Below, in pieces: positions 43,680 through 53,219 of a stretch of 55,077 nt of DNA (position 1 is its first letter; every line of letters starts with the position of its first letter). The notes under the pieces were generated by a model. The model saw only the letters and a program-made list of their open reading frames with translations, was not told the origin of the DNA and made no database searches. The stretch spans positions 1 to 55,077 of the forward strand of contig NZ_BONP01000025.1 of NCBI RefSeq assembly GCF_016862775.1. Reading direction: 5' to 3'. The translations under genes and the position numbers were made by a program. This stretch comes from Cellulomonas phragmiteti (lineage in GTDB: Bacteria; Actinomycetota; Actinomycetes; Actinomycetales; Cellulomonadaceae).

Positions 43680-44609
43680 TCAGGCCTCCGACGTGGGCGG
43701 AGCCGCCGGGGTGACCGTCTCGGCGCCCGCGGCGCGCACCGCGTGCCCGCCGAACTGCTGCCGCAGCGCCGCCACGGCCTTCATCGCCGGGGACTCGCCC
43801 TGGCGGGACGCGAACCGCGCGAAGAGCGCGGCGGCGATCACCGGGGCGGGGACGGCGAGGTCGATCGCCTCGTCGACGGTCCAGCGGCCCTCGCCGGAGT
43901 CCTCGACCCAGTCGTCGATCGCTCCGAAGCGCGGGTCCTCGTCGAGCGCCTGGACCAGCAGGTCCAGCAGCCAGGACCGGACGACGGTCCCCGTGGTCCA
44001 GGCGCGCATCGTCGCGGGCACGTCCGTGACCAGGTCCTTCGCCGCGAGCAGCTCGTAGCCCTCCGCGTACGCCTGCATCAGCCCGTACTCGATGCCGTTG
44101 TGCACCATCTTGGCGTAGTGGCCGGCGCCGACGGGGCCCGCGTGCACGAACCCGTCCGCGCGCTCGCCGGGCGGGCGCAGCGCGTCGAACACCGGCATCG
44201 CGCGCGCGACGTCCTCGGGGGCGCCACCCACCATGAGGCCGTAGCCGTTCTCGAGGCCCCAGATGCCACCCGAGACCCCGGCGTCGATGAAGCCGACGCC
44301 GTGCTCGGCCAGGATCGCGGCGTGCGGCGCGTCGTCCTGGTAGTAGGAGTTTCCGCCGTCGATGACGAGGTCCCCCGGGGCGAGCAGGCCGGCCAGGTCC
44401 CGGATCACCGCGTCGGTGATCGGACCCGACGGGACCATGACCCACACCACGCGCTCACCGGCCGGCAGGGCACGGACCAGGTCCTCGAGCGTCGGCACGT
44501 CGGTGACCTCGGGGTTGCGGTCGAAGCCCGTGACCTCGACACCCGCGTCCCGGATCCGCTGGCGCATGTTCGCGCCCATCTTGCCCAGGCCCACCAGACC
44601 GATGTGCAT
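43680..44609 (-). CDS. gnd: 6-phosphogluconate dehydrogenase (decarboxylating), short form
   Basis: 309 residues from ATG 44609 behind gagaggggcgagg. Rossmann motif [41 protein letters not shown] and [10 protein letters not shown]. This is the roughly 300-residue form, often NAD-dependent, of the oxidative pentose phosphate enzyme that makes ribulose-5-phosphate. Its place between dnaN and recF is characteristic of actinobacteria. Confidence 0.95.
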   Translation of the reverse strand: MHIGLVGLGKMGANMRQRIRDAGVEVTGFDRNPEVTDVPTLEDLVRALPAGERVVWVMVPSGPITDAVIRDLAGLLAPGDLVIDGGNSYYQDDAPHAAILAEHGVGFIDAGVSGGIWGLENGYGLMVGGAPEDVARAMPVFDALRPPGERADGFVHAGPVGAGHYAKMVHNGIEYGLMQAYAEGYELLAAKDLVTDVPATMRAWTTGTVVRSWLLDLLVQALDEDPRFGAIDDWVEDSGEGRWTVDEAIDLAVPAPVIAAALFARFASRQGESPAMKAVAALRQQFGGHAVRAAGAETVTPAAPPTSEA

Positions 44610-44704
44610 GCCTCGCCCCTCTCCGCCGTGCGCCGTGGTCGTGCCCACGGCTGTCCCGGCCACTGTGCCGCACCTGCGGCTCACCTGCGCGTCGCGCGCG
44701 GGTC

Positions 44705-45835
44705 TCAGCTCGCGAAGCGGATCGGCACCAGCAGGTAGCGGTAGTCCTTGCGGTCGTCGCCCTCGAGGGACTCCTGACCGGTGAACTCGACGGGCTTGTT
44801 CGGGTGCGTGAACGACATCCGCACGAACGTCGTGTCGAGCGCTCCCAGGCCGTCGGCGAGGAAGTGCGGGTTGAACGCCACGGAGATGTCGTCACCCGAC
44901 AGCACGGCCTCGAGCGCCTCGGACGCCTGGGCGTCGTCACCCTGGCCGGCGTCGAGCACGACCTGGCCGTCGGTGAAGGTCAACCGGATCGGCGTGTTGC
45001 GCTCGGCCACGAGCGCGACGCGCTTGGCCGCCTCGGCGAGGGCCTGGCGGTTGACGATCGCGTGGATCGGCGTCTCGTCCGGGAACAGCCGGCGCACGGG
45101 CGGGTAGTCGCCGTCGACGAGCAGGCTGGTGCTCTGCCGCCCCGCGGCCTCGAAGCCGATGAGGTCCACCCCACCACCGGTGGACAGCGCGACGGACACC
45201 GAGCCCGAGCCACCGAGCGACTTGGCCGCGTCGGACAGCGTGCGGGCGCGCACCAGCGCGACCGCCTCGACCCCGGGGTTCGCGGGCTTCCAGGTCATCT
45301 CGCGCAGCGCCAGGCGGTAGCGGTCGGTCGCCAGGAGCGTGACGCGCTCACCCTCGATCTCGACGCGCACGCCGGTCAGCAGCGGGAGCGTGTCGTCCCG
45401 GCTCGCGGCGACCGACACCTGGGCGACGGCGTGGGTCAGCTCGTCGCCGTCGACCGTGCCCGTGAGCTCGGGCATGACGGGCAGGTTCGGGTAGTCCTCC
45501 ACCGGCATCGTCAGCAGCGTGAAGCGGCTCGCACCGCACGTGACCTGCACCTTGGTGCCGTCGAGCACGACGTCGACCGGCTTGGCCGGCAGCGACCGGG
45601 AGATCTCGGCGAGCAGGCGGCCCGAGACCAGCACGGTCCCGGGCTCGCTCACGTCCGCCGGGAGCTGCGCACGCGCCGAGACCTCGTAGTCGAAGCTCGA
45701 CAGCTGGACGGTGCCCGTGGTGTCCGCCTCGATGCGGACACCGGCCAGGACCGGCACCGGCGGGCGCGTCGGCAGGCTGCGTGCGGTCCACGTGACGGCA
45801 TCGGCGAGCACGTCACGATCGACGCGGAACCTCAT
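44705..45835 (-). CDS. dnaN: DNA polymerase III beta sliding clamp
   Basis: 376 residues. Starts MRFRVDRDVLADAV behind aaggtga; three repeated clamp domains; ends YRYLLVPIRFAS, with PVEFTGQES in the last domain. A ring dimer that holds polymerases on DNA. The oriC region lies directly upstream. Confidence 0.97.
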   Translation of the reverse strand: MRFRVDRDVLADAVTWTARSLPTRPPVPVLAGVRIEADTTGTVQLSSFDYEVSARAQLPADVSEPGTVLVSGRLLAEISRSLPAKPVDVVLDGTKVQVTCGASRFTLLTMPVEDYPNLPVMPELTGTVDGDELTHAVAQVSVAASRDDTLPLLTGVRVEIEGERVTLLATDRYRLALREMTWKPANPGVEAVALVRARTLSDAAKSLGGSGSVSVALSTGGGVDLIGFEAAGRQSTSLLVDGDYPPVRRLFPDETPIHAIVNRQALAEAAKRVALVAERNTPIRLTFTDGQVVLDAGQGDDAQASEALEAVLSGDDISVAFNPHFLADGLGALDTTFVRMSFTHPNKPVEFTGQESLEGDDRKDYRYLLVPIRFAS

Positions 45836-46096
45836 GCTTCACCTTCTCGTCGTCCGGCCCGAGGAGCGGGTGCTCCTCGGTGCGGGCGGGTGCGAGCACG
45901 TCGGGGCACGTCAGCGGGCGCTGGCGGGGCTGGTCCGAACACTACGCGACAGGTCCGACGCTCGGTACACCGTCGGGGCACCGTGCGGGTGCGGGCACCT
46001 GCCGTTCGCCGGGGCGTCGGCCGCCGGTCGCCCAACGTCGGTGTGTGGATCCCTCTGAGATAGATGGGTCGTCATCGTCATCGGGGTTGTTGATGA

Positions 46097-46105
46097 TGTG
46101 GACAA
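46097..46105 (-). promoter_or_regulatory. DnaA box
   Basis: tgtggacaa on the plus strand, TTGTCCACA on the minus strand: the actinobacterial DnaA-box consensus. Confidence 0.75.
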
Positions 46106-46264
46106 GCGGTCCTGGTGCTGGTCAGCAGGCGTGTCGGCCTGTGCGGTCGGTGGGGACGCCACGCCGTGCGACCGGTGGACGTCGGTGGACGGCCCGAGCG
46201 CCGTCCTCCACCGTCCACCGGCCAGGGGTGCTGCGTCCACATGGCGATGGCGTGTCGTCCACCG

Positions 46265-46273
46265 TCGTCCACA
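46265..46273 (+). promoter_or_regulatory. DnaA box, near-consensus
   Basis: tcgtccaca, one mismatch to TTGTCCACA, in the middle of the probable origin. Confidence 0.55.
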
Positions 46274-46552
46274 GGTGTGTGCACAGGTGTGAACATTCGT
46301 CCCATGCATGTCTCACCCGGTCCCTCACAGGGTCGTCAAGTGGTTCGTCCGGTTTGGTAGTGAGAGTCCTCTCATCGAATCGGCCCCGGGGGAGAGCCCG
46401 ACGAGGGTCGCCACGTGGTGGCGGGGGATGCGAGCGGCGTGCGTCGTTGCAGGTCAGCGCCATGCGGAGGGAGCTCTGTGCACAGTGTGGCGTGTCCGAT
46501 TGGCCCGATTGGGTGAAGCCGTTCACAAGTGTCCCCAGGCAGTGGGCAAACC

Positions 46553-46561
46553 TGTGGATAA
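46553..46561 (-). promoter_or_regulatory. DnaA box (perfect TTATCCACA)
   Basis: tgtggataa on the plus strand is the exact complement of the general consensus TTATCCACA, about 85 bases beyond the dnaA stop. Confidence 0.8.
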
Positions 46562-46631
46562 GTCGGGGGCGCGGTGGATCGAGACGGTCGATCCGTCGCA
46601 AGCGGTGCAGATCGCCGACGCGCCCGGGGGT

Positions 46632-46645
46632 GGGGGAGCGCCCCC
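46632..46645. terminator. Short GC hairpin after dnaA
   Basis: ggggg / ccccc around agcg, abutting the dnaA stop codon. Weak terminator candidate. Confidence 0.35.
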
Positions 46646-46646
46646 G

Positions 46647-48206
46647 TCAGCCGCGGTGCTGCTGCTTGATCCGGTTGGTGAGCTCGGTGACCTGGTTGTA
46701 GATCGAGCGCCGCTCGGCCATCAGCTCGCGGATCTTGCGGTTCGCGTGCATGACCGTCGTGTGGTCCCGGCCACCGAACGCCTGCCCGATCTTCGGCAGC
46801 GAGAGATCGGTGAGCTCGCGGCACAGGTACATGGCGATCTGGCGGGCGGTGACGAGCACGCGCGAGCGGCTCGACCCGCACAGGTCCTCGATCGACAGGC
46901 CGAAGTACGCGGCGGTCTGGCCGATGACCGTGGTCGCGGTGATCTCCTGCGTCTGGTCGTCGGTGATGAGGTCCTTGAGGACGATCTCGGCGAGCGACAC
47001 GTCGACGAGCTGACGGTTGAGGTTCGCGAACGCCGTGACACGGATCAGCGCACCCTCGAGCTCGCGGATGTTCGTCGAGATGCGTGACGCGATGTACTCC
47101 AGGACGTCGTCCGGGGCCTGGAGCCGCTCGCTGGCGGCCTTCTTGCGCAGGATCGCGATCCGGGTCTCGAGGTCCGGCGGCTGGACGTCGGTGATGAGTC
47201 CCCACTCGAAGCGTGAGCGCATCCGGTCCTCGAACCCGTTGAGCTGCTTGGGCGGGACGTCGGAGGTGATCACCACCTGCTTGCTCGCGTTGTGCAGGGT
47301 GTTGAACGTGTGGAAGAACTCCTCCATCGTCTGTTCCTTGCCCTGCAGGAACTGGATGTCGTCGATGAGCAGGACGTCGACCTCGCGGTAGCGGCGCTGG
47401 AACGCGCCCGCCTTGCCCTCGCCGATGGAGTTGATGAAGTCGTTGGTGAACTCCTCGGAGTTCACGTACCGCACACGCACGGTCGGGTAGAGGTTCTGCG
47501 CGTAGTGCCCGATGGCGTGCAGCAGGTGGGTCTTGCCCAGCCCCGAGTCGCCGTAGATGAACAAGGGGTTGTACGCCTTGGCCGGCGCCTCGGCGACCGC
47601 GACGGCCGCCGCGTGCGCGAACCGGTTGGACGACCCGATGACGAAGGTCTCGAAGAGGTACTTGGGGTTCAGGCGTGCGGGCTCGGACAGCCCTCGCCGC
47701 GGTGCCGGCGCGTCGTGCGCGGAGCCCGCGATCGCCCGCAGGTTGGGACGGGCGTCGGCGTGCCGCTCTCCGTGCCCGTCGTCGTCGGCGGCCGGAGCCC
47801 CGTCGCCCGAGTCGTCACGGCCGAAGCCGGGGTGCGACGTGACGAGCGCGAGGTCGGGCCGCTGCTCGCCGTTGCGCTCGTAGGAGCCCGAGCCGGTGGG
47901 GGAGGGCGGTACCACGCGCAGCGCCGGCGGGACGTCGTCGGCGACGTCCGCGTCGACGGTGATGGCGAAGCGGGCCTCACGCCCGAGCGCCTCGGTGAGC
48001 GCCTGCGTCACCTCGGACCGCACCCGCGTCTCCAGGTACTCCTTGGTGAGGTCGTTGCCGACCGCGAGCAGCATGGTCCCGTCGAGCAGCCCGAGGGGGT
48101 GGGCCAGGCGGACGAACGCGAGCTGACGGGGCGTGATGTCAGGGCTCGCCTCGAGGCTCGTCACCACGTGACCCCAGAGGCGGGCCGGCTCTTCGTCCTG
48201 TGACAA
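46647..48206 (-). CDS. dnaA: Chromosomal replication initiator DnaA
   Basis: 519 residues. Domain I at the N-terminus (about 1-90), an acidic, variable linker (about 110-175), AAA+ domain with Walker [10 protein letters not shown] (about 216-224) and [13 protein letters not shown], and the C-terminal helix-turn-helix with [18 protein letters not shown] that reads DnaA boxes. The start is TTG at 48206, with gaggtaga upstream; no ATG or GTG fits better. Opens oriC and regulates itself through boxes on both sides. Confidence 0.97.
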   Translation of the reverse strand: MSQDEEPARLWGHVVTSLEASPDITPRQLAFVRLAHPLGLLDGTMLLAVGNDLTKEYLETRVRSEVTQALTEALGREARFAITVDADVADDVPPALRVVPPSPTGSGSYERNGEQRPDLALVTSHPGFGRDDSGDGAPAADDDGHGERHADARPNLRAIAGSAHDAPAPRRGLSEPARLNPKYLFETFVIGSSNRFAHAAAVAVAEAPAKAYNPLFIYGDSGLGKTHLLHAIGHYAQNLYPTVRVRYVNSEEFTNDFINSIGEGKAGAFQRRYREVDVLLIDDIQFLQGKEQTMEEFFHTFNTLHNASKQVVITSDVPPKQLNGFEDRMRSRFEWGLITDVQPPDLETRIAILRKKAASERLQAPDDVLEYIASRISTNIRELEGALIRVTAFANLNRQLVDVSLAEIVLKDLITDDQTQEITATTVIGQTAAYFGLSIEDLCGSSRSRVLVTARQIAMYLCRELTDLSLPKIGQAFGGRDHTTVMHANRKIRELMAERRSIYNQVTELTNRIKQQHRG

Positions 48207-48260
48207 CGTCTACCTCGATGGTCGGTGCTGCGGGGTGGCTGAGTGTGGCACGGGCGACCG

Positions 48261-48281
48261 TCGTCCACACAGTTGTCCACA
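48261..48281 (+). promoter_or_regulatory. Pair of DnaA boxes upstream of dnaA
   Basis: tcgtccaca (48261-48269) and ttgtccaca (48273-48281), same direction, starts 12 bases apart. They lie about 55-75 bases upstream of the dnaA start, a position suited to autorepression. Confidence 0.7.
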
Positions 48282-48558
48282 CCTGTGCGCGCGCGTGGTA
48301 ACGGGTCGTCCGATGAGCTGTCGCCGGTGCCCGGGGCGTCCGCCGCCTGCCCCGGCGGCGCTCCCACGTCCTGCTGCCCGTACGGTCCGCCCGGAGGGAT
48401 CCGGTCGAGGACGCACGACGAACCCGATGCTAACGGGCAGGGTCGCCCGGCAGAAGCGCGCGTGCGGGTGAGAGGGCCGACACGCCGGGGCGAGGGCTAC
48501 GCTGTGAGCGGTGATCTGGGGTATGGCCCGCGCACTCCCGCCTCGGGGGTGGCTCCAT

Positions 48559-48588
48559 TTGACCGCGTCCGGGCATGGAGCGTAGCGT
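48559..48588 (+). promoter_or_regulatory. Probable rpmH promoter
   Basis: -35 TTGACC (48559-48564), 18-base spacer, -10 TAGCGT (48583-48588), about 150 bases upstream of rpmH. Fits a housekeeping actinobacterial promoter. Confidence 0.5.
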
Positions 48589-48734
48589 GGTCCAGCCTTT
48601 CAACGGCTCCGTCCGGCGCGCCCAGACGCCGTCGCACGCCTCACCGCGTGCGTTCCCTGGAGCTGTGGAGCCCGGCACCAGGACCTGGTCGCGCGACTGC
48701 GTGCGATCGCTACGACAAACGTGTGGAGAACGTC

Positions 48735-48872
48735 GTGACCAAGCGCACCTTCCAGCCGAACAACCGGCGCCGGGCCAAGACCCACGGCTTCCGTCTGCGC
48801 ATGCGCACGCGTGCCGGTCGCGCCATCCTCGCGGCGCGTCGCCGCAAGGGGCGCACCGAGCTCTCGGCCTGA
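48735..48872 (+). CDS. rpmH: 50S ribosomal protein L34
   Basis: 45 residues from GTG 48735 behind ggagaa. [18 protein letters not shown] followed by the basic tail ending GRTELSA is the full L34 family pattern. First gene of the rpmH-rnpA-yidD-yidC-jag operon, transcribed away from dnaA. Confidence 0.97.
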   Translation: MTKRTFQPNNRRRAKTHGFRLRMRTRAGRAILAARRRKGRTELSA

Positions 48873-48883
48873 CGCACGTCCCG

Positions 48884-49255
48884 GTGCTCCCCGCAGCGCA
48901 CCGGATGCGCCGCTCTGCCGACTTCCAGCAGACGGTGCGCCGGGGCGCGCGCGGGGGACGCGACACCCTCGTCGTGCACCTGACGACCACGACCGACCCC
49001 GGCCCGCCGGCGGTCGGTCTCGTCGTGTCCAGGGCCGTCGGCAACGCGGTCACGCGGAACCGGGTCAAGCGACGTCTGCGCGCCCTCGTGGCGGCGAGGA
49101 TGACCTCGTTGCCCGACGGCGCCCTGATGGTCGTCCGGGCCCAGCCGCCGGCGGCGTCGGCGACGTCCGCGAGCCTGGGCCGCGAGCTCGACGGCGCGGT
49201 GGCCACGGCGTCCCGTCGCCTGGAGCGCCGCACGGACGGGTCCGCGCGGCGATGA
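48884..49255 (+). CDS. rnpA: Ribonuclease P protein component
   Basis: 123 residues from GTG 48884 ([14 protein letters not shown]); an ATG seven codons on is the alternative. Motifs [13 protein letters not shown] and [12 protein letters not shown] form the RNR signature that contacts the RNase P RNA. Assists 5' maturation of tRNAs. Ribosome site is weak; coupling to rpmH 11 bases upstream is likely. Confidence 0.93.
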   Translation: MLPAAHRMRRSADFQQTVRRGARGGRDTLVVHLTTTTDPGPPAVGLVVSRAVGNAVTRNRVKRRLRALVAARMTSLPDGALMVVRAQPPAASATSASLGRELDGAVATASRRLERRTDGSARR

Positions 49256-49548
49256 CCTGGACCCGGGCGTGGCGCGCCGTGCGACGGCTGCCGACAGCGA
49301 CGCTGCTCGGTCTCCTGTGGGTGTACCAGCGTGTCATCTCGCCGTGGACGCCGCCCACCTGCCGGTTCTACCCGTCGTGCTCCCAGTACGCGGTCGTCGC
49401 CGTCACCCGGCACGGGGCGCTGCGCGGGGGATGGCTCGCCGTCCGCCGGGTCGCGCGCTGCCACCCCTGGAACCCCGGCGGCGTCGACGACGTTCCACCG
49501 TCGCGCCACCAGCACCACTCTCTCGACGCGGCCACGGCCGCGCACTGA
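49252..49548 (+). CDS. yidD: Membrane protein insertion efficiency factor YidD
   Basis: 98 residues, ATG overlapping the rnpA stop (ATGA). [19 protein letters not shown] and [14 protein letters not shown] are the YidD Cys/Pro signatures. An amphipathic membrane-associated protein that aids YidC-dependent insertion. Confidence 0.94.
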   Translation: MTWTRAWRAVRRLPTATLLGLLWVYQRVISPWTPPTCRFYPSCSQYAVVAVTRHGALRGGWLAVRRVARCHPWNPGGVDDVPPSRHQHHSLDAATAAH

Positions 49549-49570
49549 CGCTCGCGAGGAGCACTGCTTC

Positions 49571-50707
49571 ATGGACTGGATGGACGGCCTGCTGTTCCCC
49601 CTCATGGTCGTGGTCGCCTGGATCATGGTCCGGTTCCACGAGCTGTTGACGTGGGCCGGCCTCGACCCCACCAGCGGCGCGGCCTGGGGTCTGTCGATCG
49701 TCGGGCTCGTGATCGTCATGCGGATCCTGCTGATCCCGCTGTTCTTCAAGCAGATCAAGGCCTCGCGCGGCATGCAGCTCGTGCAGCCCGAGATGCAGGC
49801 GCTGCAGAAGAAGTACAAGGGCAAGAGCGACCCCGCGTCCCGTGAGGCCATGAGCCGCGAGATGATGGAGCTGTACAAGAAGCACGGCACCAACCCGTTC
49901 GCGTCGTGCCTGCCGATCCTCCTGCAGTCGCCCATCTTCTTCGCGCTGTTCCGGGTGCTGTTCGAGCTGCCGCGGCTCGCCGAGGGGACGTACGCCCGCG
50001 CTGACGCGATCGGCCCGATGACGGCGGAGCTCGCGGCTCAGGCCGAGGCGGCGACGATCTGGGGAGCCCCGCTGTCGGGCACGTTCCTGCAGGCCGGCGA
50101 CAACTGGCACATCCGCATCGTCACCGTCGTCCTCATCATCGCGATGTCCGTCACGACGTTCACCACGCAGCGGCAGCTCACGATGAAGAACATGCCGCCG
50201 GCCGCGCTGCAGGGCCCCATGGCGCAGCAGCAGAAGATCCTGCTCTACATGCTCCCGCTGATCTTCGCGTTCTCCGGCGTGAACTTCCCGATCGGTGTGC
50301 TCCTGTACTGGACCACGACGAACCTCTGGTCGATGGGTCAGCAGTTCTACACGATCCGGCGGATGCCCACCCCGGGGTCGGAGGCGGAGAAGGCGTTCAA
50401 GGCCCGGCAGTCGCGCAAGGCGTCGGCGCGCGGCGAGGTCACGGAGGACGTGGCCACCACCGCCGTCATCGAGGAGAAGCCGCGCGGGCAGCGGCAGCAG
50501 CCCAAGCGCAAGGACCGCAACCGGCCCCGCCCGGTCCAGGGTCCGGCGGGCGCCACCGCGGCCGTCCCTGATGACGTGCCCGCGGACGACGTGACGCCCG
50601 AGGCGATCTCCGACGCCCCCGTGGACGAGATCCTCCCCGCGCCGGCCCCGAAGAAGAAGCGCAAGGGAACGTCCTCGGCACCCACGGACGGTCCCGCCGC
50701 ACCCTGA
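49571..50707 (+). CDS. yidC: Membrane protein insertase YidC
   Basis: 378 residues from ATG 49571 with gaggagc upstream. Helices around residues 7-22, 38-57, 110-135, 175-196 and 226-250, with the conserved basic loop QKKYKGKSDPASR and the motif GTNPFASCLPILLQSP. The last 100 residues are highly charged and Pro/Lys-rich, likely for ribosome or nucleic-acid contact. Inserts proteins with or without SecYEG. Confidence 0.95.
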   Translation: MDWMDGLLFPLMVVVAWIMVRFHELLTWAGLDPTSGAAWGLSIVGLVIVMRILLIPLFFKQIKASRGMQLVQPEMQALQKKYKGKSDPASREAMSREMMELYKKHGTNPFASCLPILLQSPIFFALFRVLFELPRLAEGTYARADAIGPMTAELAAQAEAATIWGAPLSGTFLQAGDNWHIRIVTVVLIIAMSVTTFTTQRQLTMKNMPPAALQGPMAQQQKILLYMLPLIFAFSGVNFPIGVLLYWTTTNLWSMGQQFYTIRRMPTPGSEAEKAFKARQSRKASARGEVTEDVATTAVIEEKPRGQRQQPKRKDRNRPRPVQGPAGATAAVPDDVPADDVTPEAISDAPVDEILPAPAPKKKRKGTSSAPTDGPAAP

Positions 50708-50770
50708 CCACCCACCGGGCGCCGTCCGATGCCGGGCGGCGCCGGTGCGACTTCGCTGAACGGAGAAGAC

Positions 50771-51283
50771 ATGGCGACAACTGAGCCAGGCACAGCTGCA
50801 GACGGCGACCTCGTGACGCGCCTCGAGGAGGAGGGCGAGATCGCGGCCGACTACCTCGAGGAGTTCCTCGACATCGCGGACCTCGACGGCGACATCGACA
50901 TCGACGTCGATCACGGTCGTGCGGCCGTCGCGATCGTGGCCGAGGACGCCACGGACGACTCGCTGCGGCGACTGGTCGGCCCCGGGGGACAGGTGCTCGA
51001 CGCGCTCCAGGAGCTCACGCGCCTGGCCGTGCAGACCAAGACGGGCGAGCGGAGCCGCCTGATGCTCGACATCGCCGGCTTCCGTGCCGCACGTCGTGTC
51101 GAGCTCATCGCGATCGCTCGCGATGCCATCGAGCGCGTCAAGACGTCGGGTGCACCGGAGTCGCTGGCACCGATGAACCCGTTCGAGCGCAAGGTCGTGC
51201 ACGACGCCGTCGCAGAGGCGGGGCTCGTCAGCGACTCGGAGGGCGTCGAACCCGAGCGGCGCGTGGTGATCCGTACCGCGTGA
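50771..51283 (+). CDS. jag: Jag/KhpB single-stranded nucleic-acid-binding protein
   Basis: 170 residues from ATG 50771 behind ggagaag. Domain order: an acidic N-terminal stretch, a KH domain (VGPGGQVLDALQELTRLAV) and a C-terminal R3H domain (NPFERKVVHDAVAEA, then PERRVVI). It binds small RNAs and mRNAs and influences cell-wall growth in other Gram-positives. Last gene of the operon, followed by a terminator. Confidence 0.94.
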   Translation: MATTEPGTAADGDLVTRLEEEGEIAADYLEEFLDIADLDGDIDIDVDHGRAAVAIVAEDATDDSLRRLVGPGGQVLDALQELTRLAVQTKTGERSRLMLDIAGFRAARRVELIAIARDAIERVKTSGAPESLAPMNPFERKVVHDAVAEAGLVSDSEGVEPERRVVIRTA

Positions 51284-51300
51284 GCTGACGGTCGGGCGAG

Positions 51301-51330
51301 AAGGGCGGATGGCAGGAGCCATCCGCCCTT
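51301..51330. terminator. Terminator after jag
   Basis: aagggcggatggc / gccatccgccctt, 13-bp perfect stem, loop agga, followed by a T-containing tract (tcgcttgttt). Good intrinsic terminator. Confidence 0.88.
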
Positions 51331-51383
51331 TCGCTTGTTTCGGGGCGGTGGCCGAGCGACCTCGCGACGGCGGTCGCGCCAGC

Positions 51384-51397
51384 GTTTCACGTGGAAC
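51384..51397. promoter_or_regulatory. parS-like ParB-binding site 1
   Basis: GTTTCACGTGGAAC differs from the symmetric parS core GTTTCACGTGAAAC at one position. Located just beyond jag, where parS sites cluster in many bacteria. Confidence 0.75.
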
Positions 51398-51541
51398 AGG
51401 GGAGTGCCCGGTGCGAGCACTGATGCGAGCCTCGGTACCCGTGACGGTGAAGCCGTAGCTCCCCGGCCCTCCTGCGGCGTCGGTCCCGGTTTCGATCCTC
51501 ACCTGGCTCCAGAGCTGAACCTCGTCATCTCGCCTCCACGC

Positions 51542-52015
51542 ATGAGGGAGCCACGCCTACAGATCGCACGGCACAAGGCCGGGGACCGTGACGCTGTCCG
51601 GACGATCCTGGAGGACCTGCCGCAGTGGTTCGGACGTCCCGAATCCACCGAGGCGTACATCACCGCTGCCGACAGGTTCCCGAACTACGTCGCGGTTACC
51701 CCAGCCGGTGACCAGATCGGCGTCGTGCTCATCGAGCAGCACTTTCCCGAGACGGCGGAGATCCACCTCATGGCCGTGAAGCGCGCCTGGCACCGCCAGG
51801 GCGTCGGCAGCGCCCTGCTCACGAAGGTCGAGGGCGATCTCCTGTCCCGCGGCACGCGCATGCTGACCGTGAAGACGCTCGGGGCAGCCGACCCCGACGA
51901 GGGGTACCGCCGAACCCGGCTGTTCTACGAGGCCCAGGGGTTCGTGCGGCTCGAGGAGTTCACCGACCTCTGGCCCGGTACCCCGTGTCTCTTCATGGCC
52001 AAGCACCTGCTCTGA
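51542..52015 (+). CDS. GNAT family N-acetyltransferase
   Basis: 157 residues from ATG 51542; no strong ribosome site is visible. Acetyl-CoA loop in WHRQGVGSALL, beta strand AEIHLMAVKRAW before it, and the LFYEAQGFVRLEEF end typical of GNAT enzymes. Substrate unknown. It interrupts the usual jag-rsmG-parA-parB order. Confidence 0.82.
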   Translation: MREPRLQIARHKAGDRDAVRTILEDLPQWFGRPESTEAYITAADRFPNYVAVTPAGDQIGVVLIEQHFPETAEIHLMAVKRAWHRQGVGSALLTKVEGDLLSRGTRMLTVKTLGAADPDEGYRRTRLFYEAQGFVRLEEFTDLWPGTPCLFMAKHLL

Positions 52016-52529
52016 GGCGCGAGCGAGGGCGGAGGTGGCCGGCAGTATCGGTTGCGGTAGTACGGCGGCCTCGTGACCTGCGACGAAGCGTCTGCATCGG
52101 TCGACGAGGTGTGGTTCGTCGACCGCTCCACGAGTCCGACACCACGGTGGACCGCCACCAGGGGATTAGGGAGCGAACGCTGCCACCGAGTTCCAGCGAC
52201 GACTGTCGGCGCGACGTCCGAGAGCACACGGGGCCAGTGCCGGCTCGACCTGGGCGAGCGTCTCCTCGTCCCGCTACCACTCTCGTCATCTGGGCACGGA
52301 CCTCCGGGTCCGTTCAGCCACAGCGATCGAGGTCGCCCCCGAGGATGGTCGGGAGTTGCGTCTGACCCTCGAGGCGGCCGATCTGCCCAAGTCCGCTCCG
52401 CGCTCTTCGGAGCGACGCCCCTGAGCCGTGAGCGGTGACGGTGGCGGTCTCTCGGCGCAAAGGGCCTCTGCAACCGGCCGGGCCGCGCAGTGGAGGCATG
52501 ACAGGGCTCTGAGTGCGCGGAACGCGCGT

Positions 52530-52543
52530 GTTTCACGTGGAAC
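52530..52543. promoter_or_regulatory. parS-like ParB-binding site 2
   Basis: GTTTCACGTGGAAC, identical to site 1 in all 14 bases, about 1.1 kb away. Confidence 0.75.
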
Positions 52544-53010
52544 GTCGGAGGCGCTCGAGAGACTTCGCCGGAGGCCCGTTCCTCGTGGAGGTCATCGCGC
52601 CCTCCGACGTGTAGCTCGCCAGAGCGCCACGGCTCCGAACCAGGGCTGCGACGTTCTCGCATCGTCGCGCACGTCGCGAGCTCGTGCGGGCCGGTCTCTT
52701 GTGTCGGCCTCTCCTCTCGTCGTCGGGCCTGTGCTTCGCTGTCGGTCGGCTCACTCTGAGCGTCGTAGAAGAAGGCGCTCTGGGCCGACCCTGGTGAGTG
52801 TGGCGACGTCGGCAGGAACGGCCTGCCCCGGCGGACACCACCCGGCTCCCGCTGCGACGCGGTGGCTAGTCGGCGAGGCGGGGATCCGCGAGGACACCGG
52901 ACGTGGGCGAGCACCGATGGACGGCGCCCCACCGGCAGGAGCCGCGATGGTGGGGGGAGCGGGATGTCCAACGAGGATGGCGCCCCGGCCCGGTGGATGG
53001 CCGTTGTGAG

Positions 53011-53024
53011 GTTTCACGTGGACC
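53011..53024. promoter_or_regulatory. parS-like ParB-binding site 3 (weaker)
   Basis: GTTTCACGTGGACC, one change from sites 1 and 2 and two from the symmetric core. Confidence 0.55.
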
Positions 53025-53135
53025 GTGCTCGGATCGTCGAGTGGCAGGAGACGTTTCGGTGCGCTCAGTCATCTCGACGCTCAGATCATTCGTTGGTTGC
53101 CTCCGGCCGGATCACCGGTCATCCCTTCTCATGCA

Positions 53136-53219
53136 CCGCTAGTGGGCGGCCAACTCTCACGCCCCGCTGGTGGGCGGCCAACGACGAGCTCGTCCTGAGA
53201 ACGACGAGGTCGTCCCGAG
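53136..53219. repeat. Paired direct repeats resembling an IS21-type end
   Basis: ccgctagtgggcggccaac (53136-53154) recurs as ccgctggtgggcggccaac (53164-53182) with one change. Straight after, a 20-base unit at 53180-53199 is followed by a copy at 53200-53219 (18 of 20 identical). IS21-family ends carry several such internal repeats. No transposase is visible in the window, so this would be a remnant or one end. Confidence 0.4.

Larger units (their letters stand above)
45836..46646. other. dnaA-dnaN intergenic region, probable oriC
   Basis: 811 bases with no convincing gene. It holds a perfect TTATCCACA box (minus strand, 46553-46561), a perfect TTGTCCACA (minus, 46097-46105), an eight-of-nine tcgtccaca (46265-46273) and weaker copies near 46044 and 46233. 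The stretch 46300-46390 is relatively less GC-rich and could unwind. This is the standard place for oriC in actinobacteria. The dnaN promoter must also be here. Confidence 0.8.
48207..48734. other. Divergent dnaA-rpmH intergenic region
   Basis: 528 bases without a gene. Two DnaA boxes near the dnaA start (48261-48269 and the perfect 48273-48281) suggest autoregulation of dnaA or a second origin half. The rpmH promoter candidate lies at 48559-48588. The rest shows no repeat or ORF that looks coding. Confidence 0.65.

Noticed and set aside
51925..52971. A 348-codon minus-strand open frame, considered as a possible rsmG or par gene
   Set aside because: No SAM-binding motif of RsmG and no Walker motif of ParA; composition is that of random GC-rich translation.
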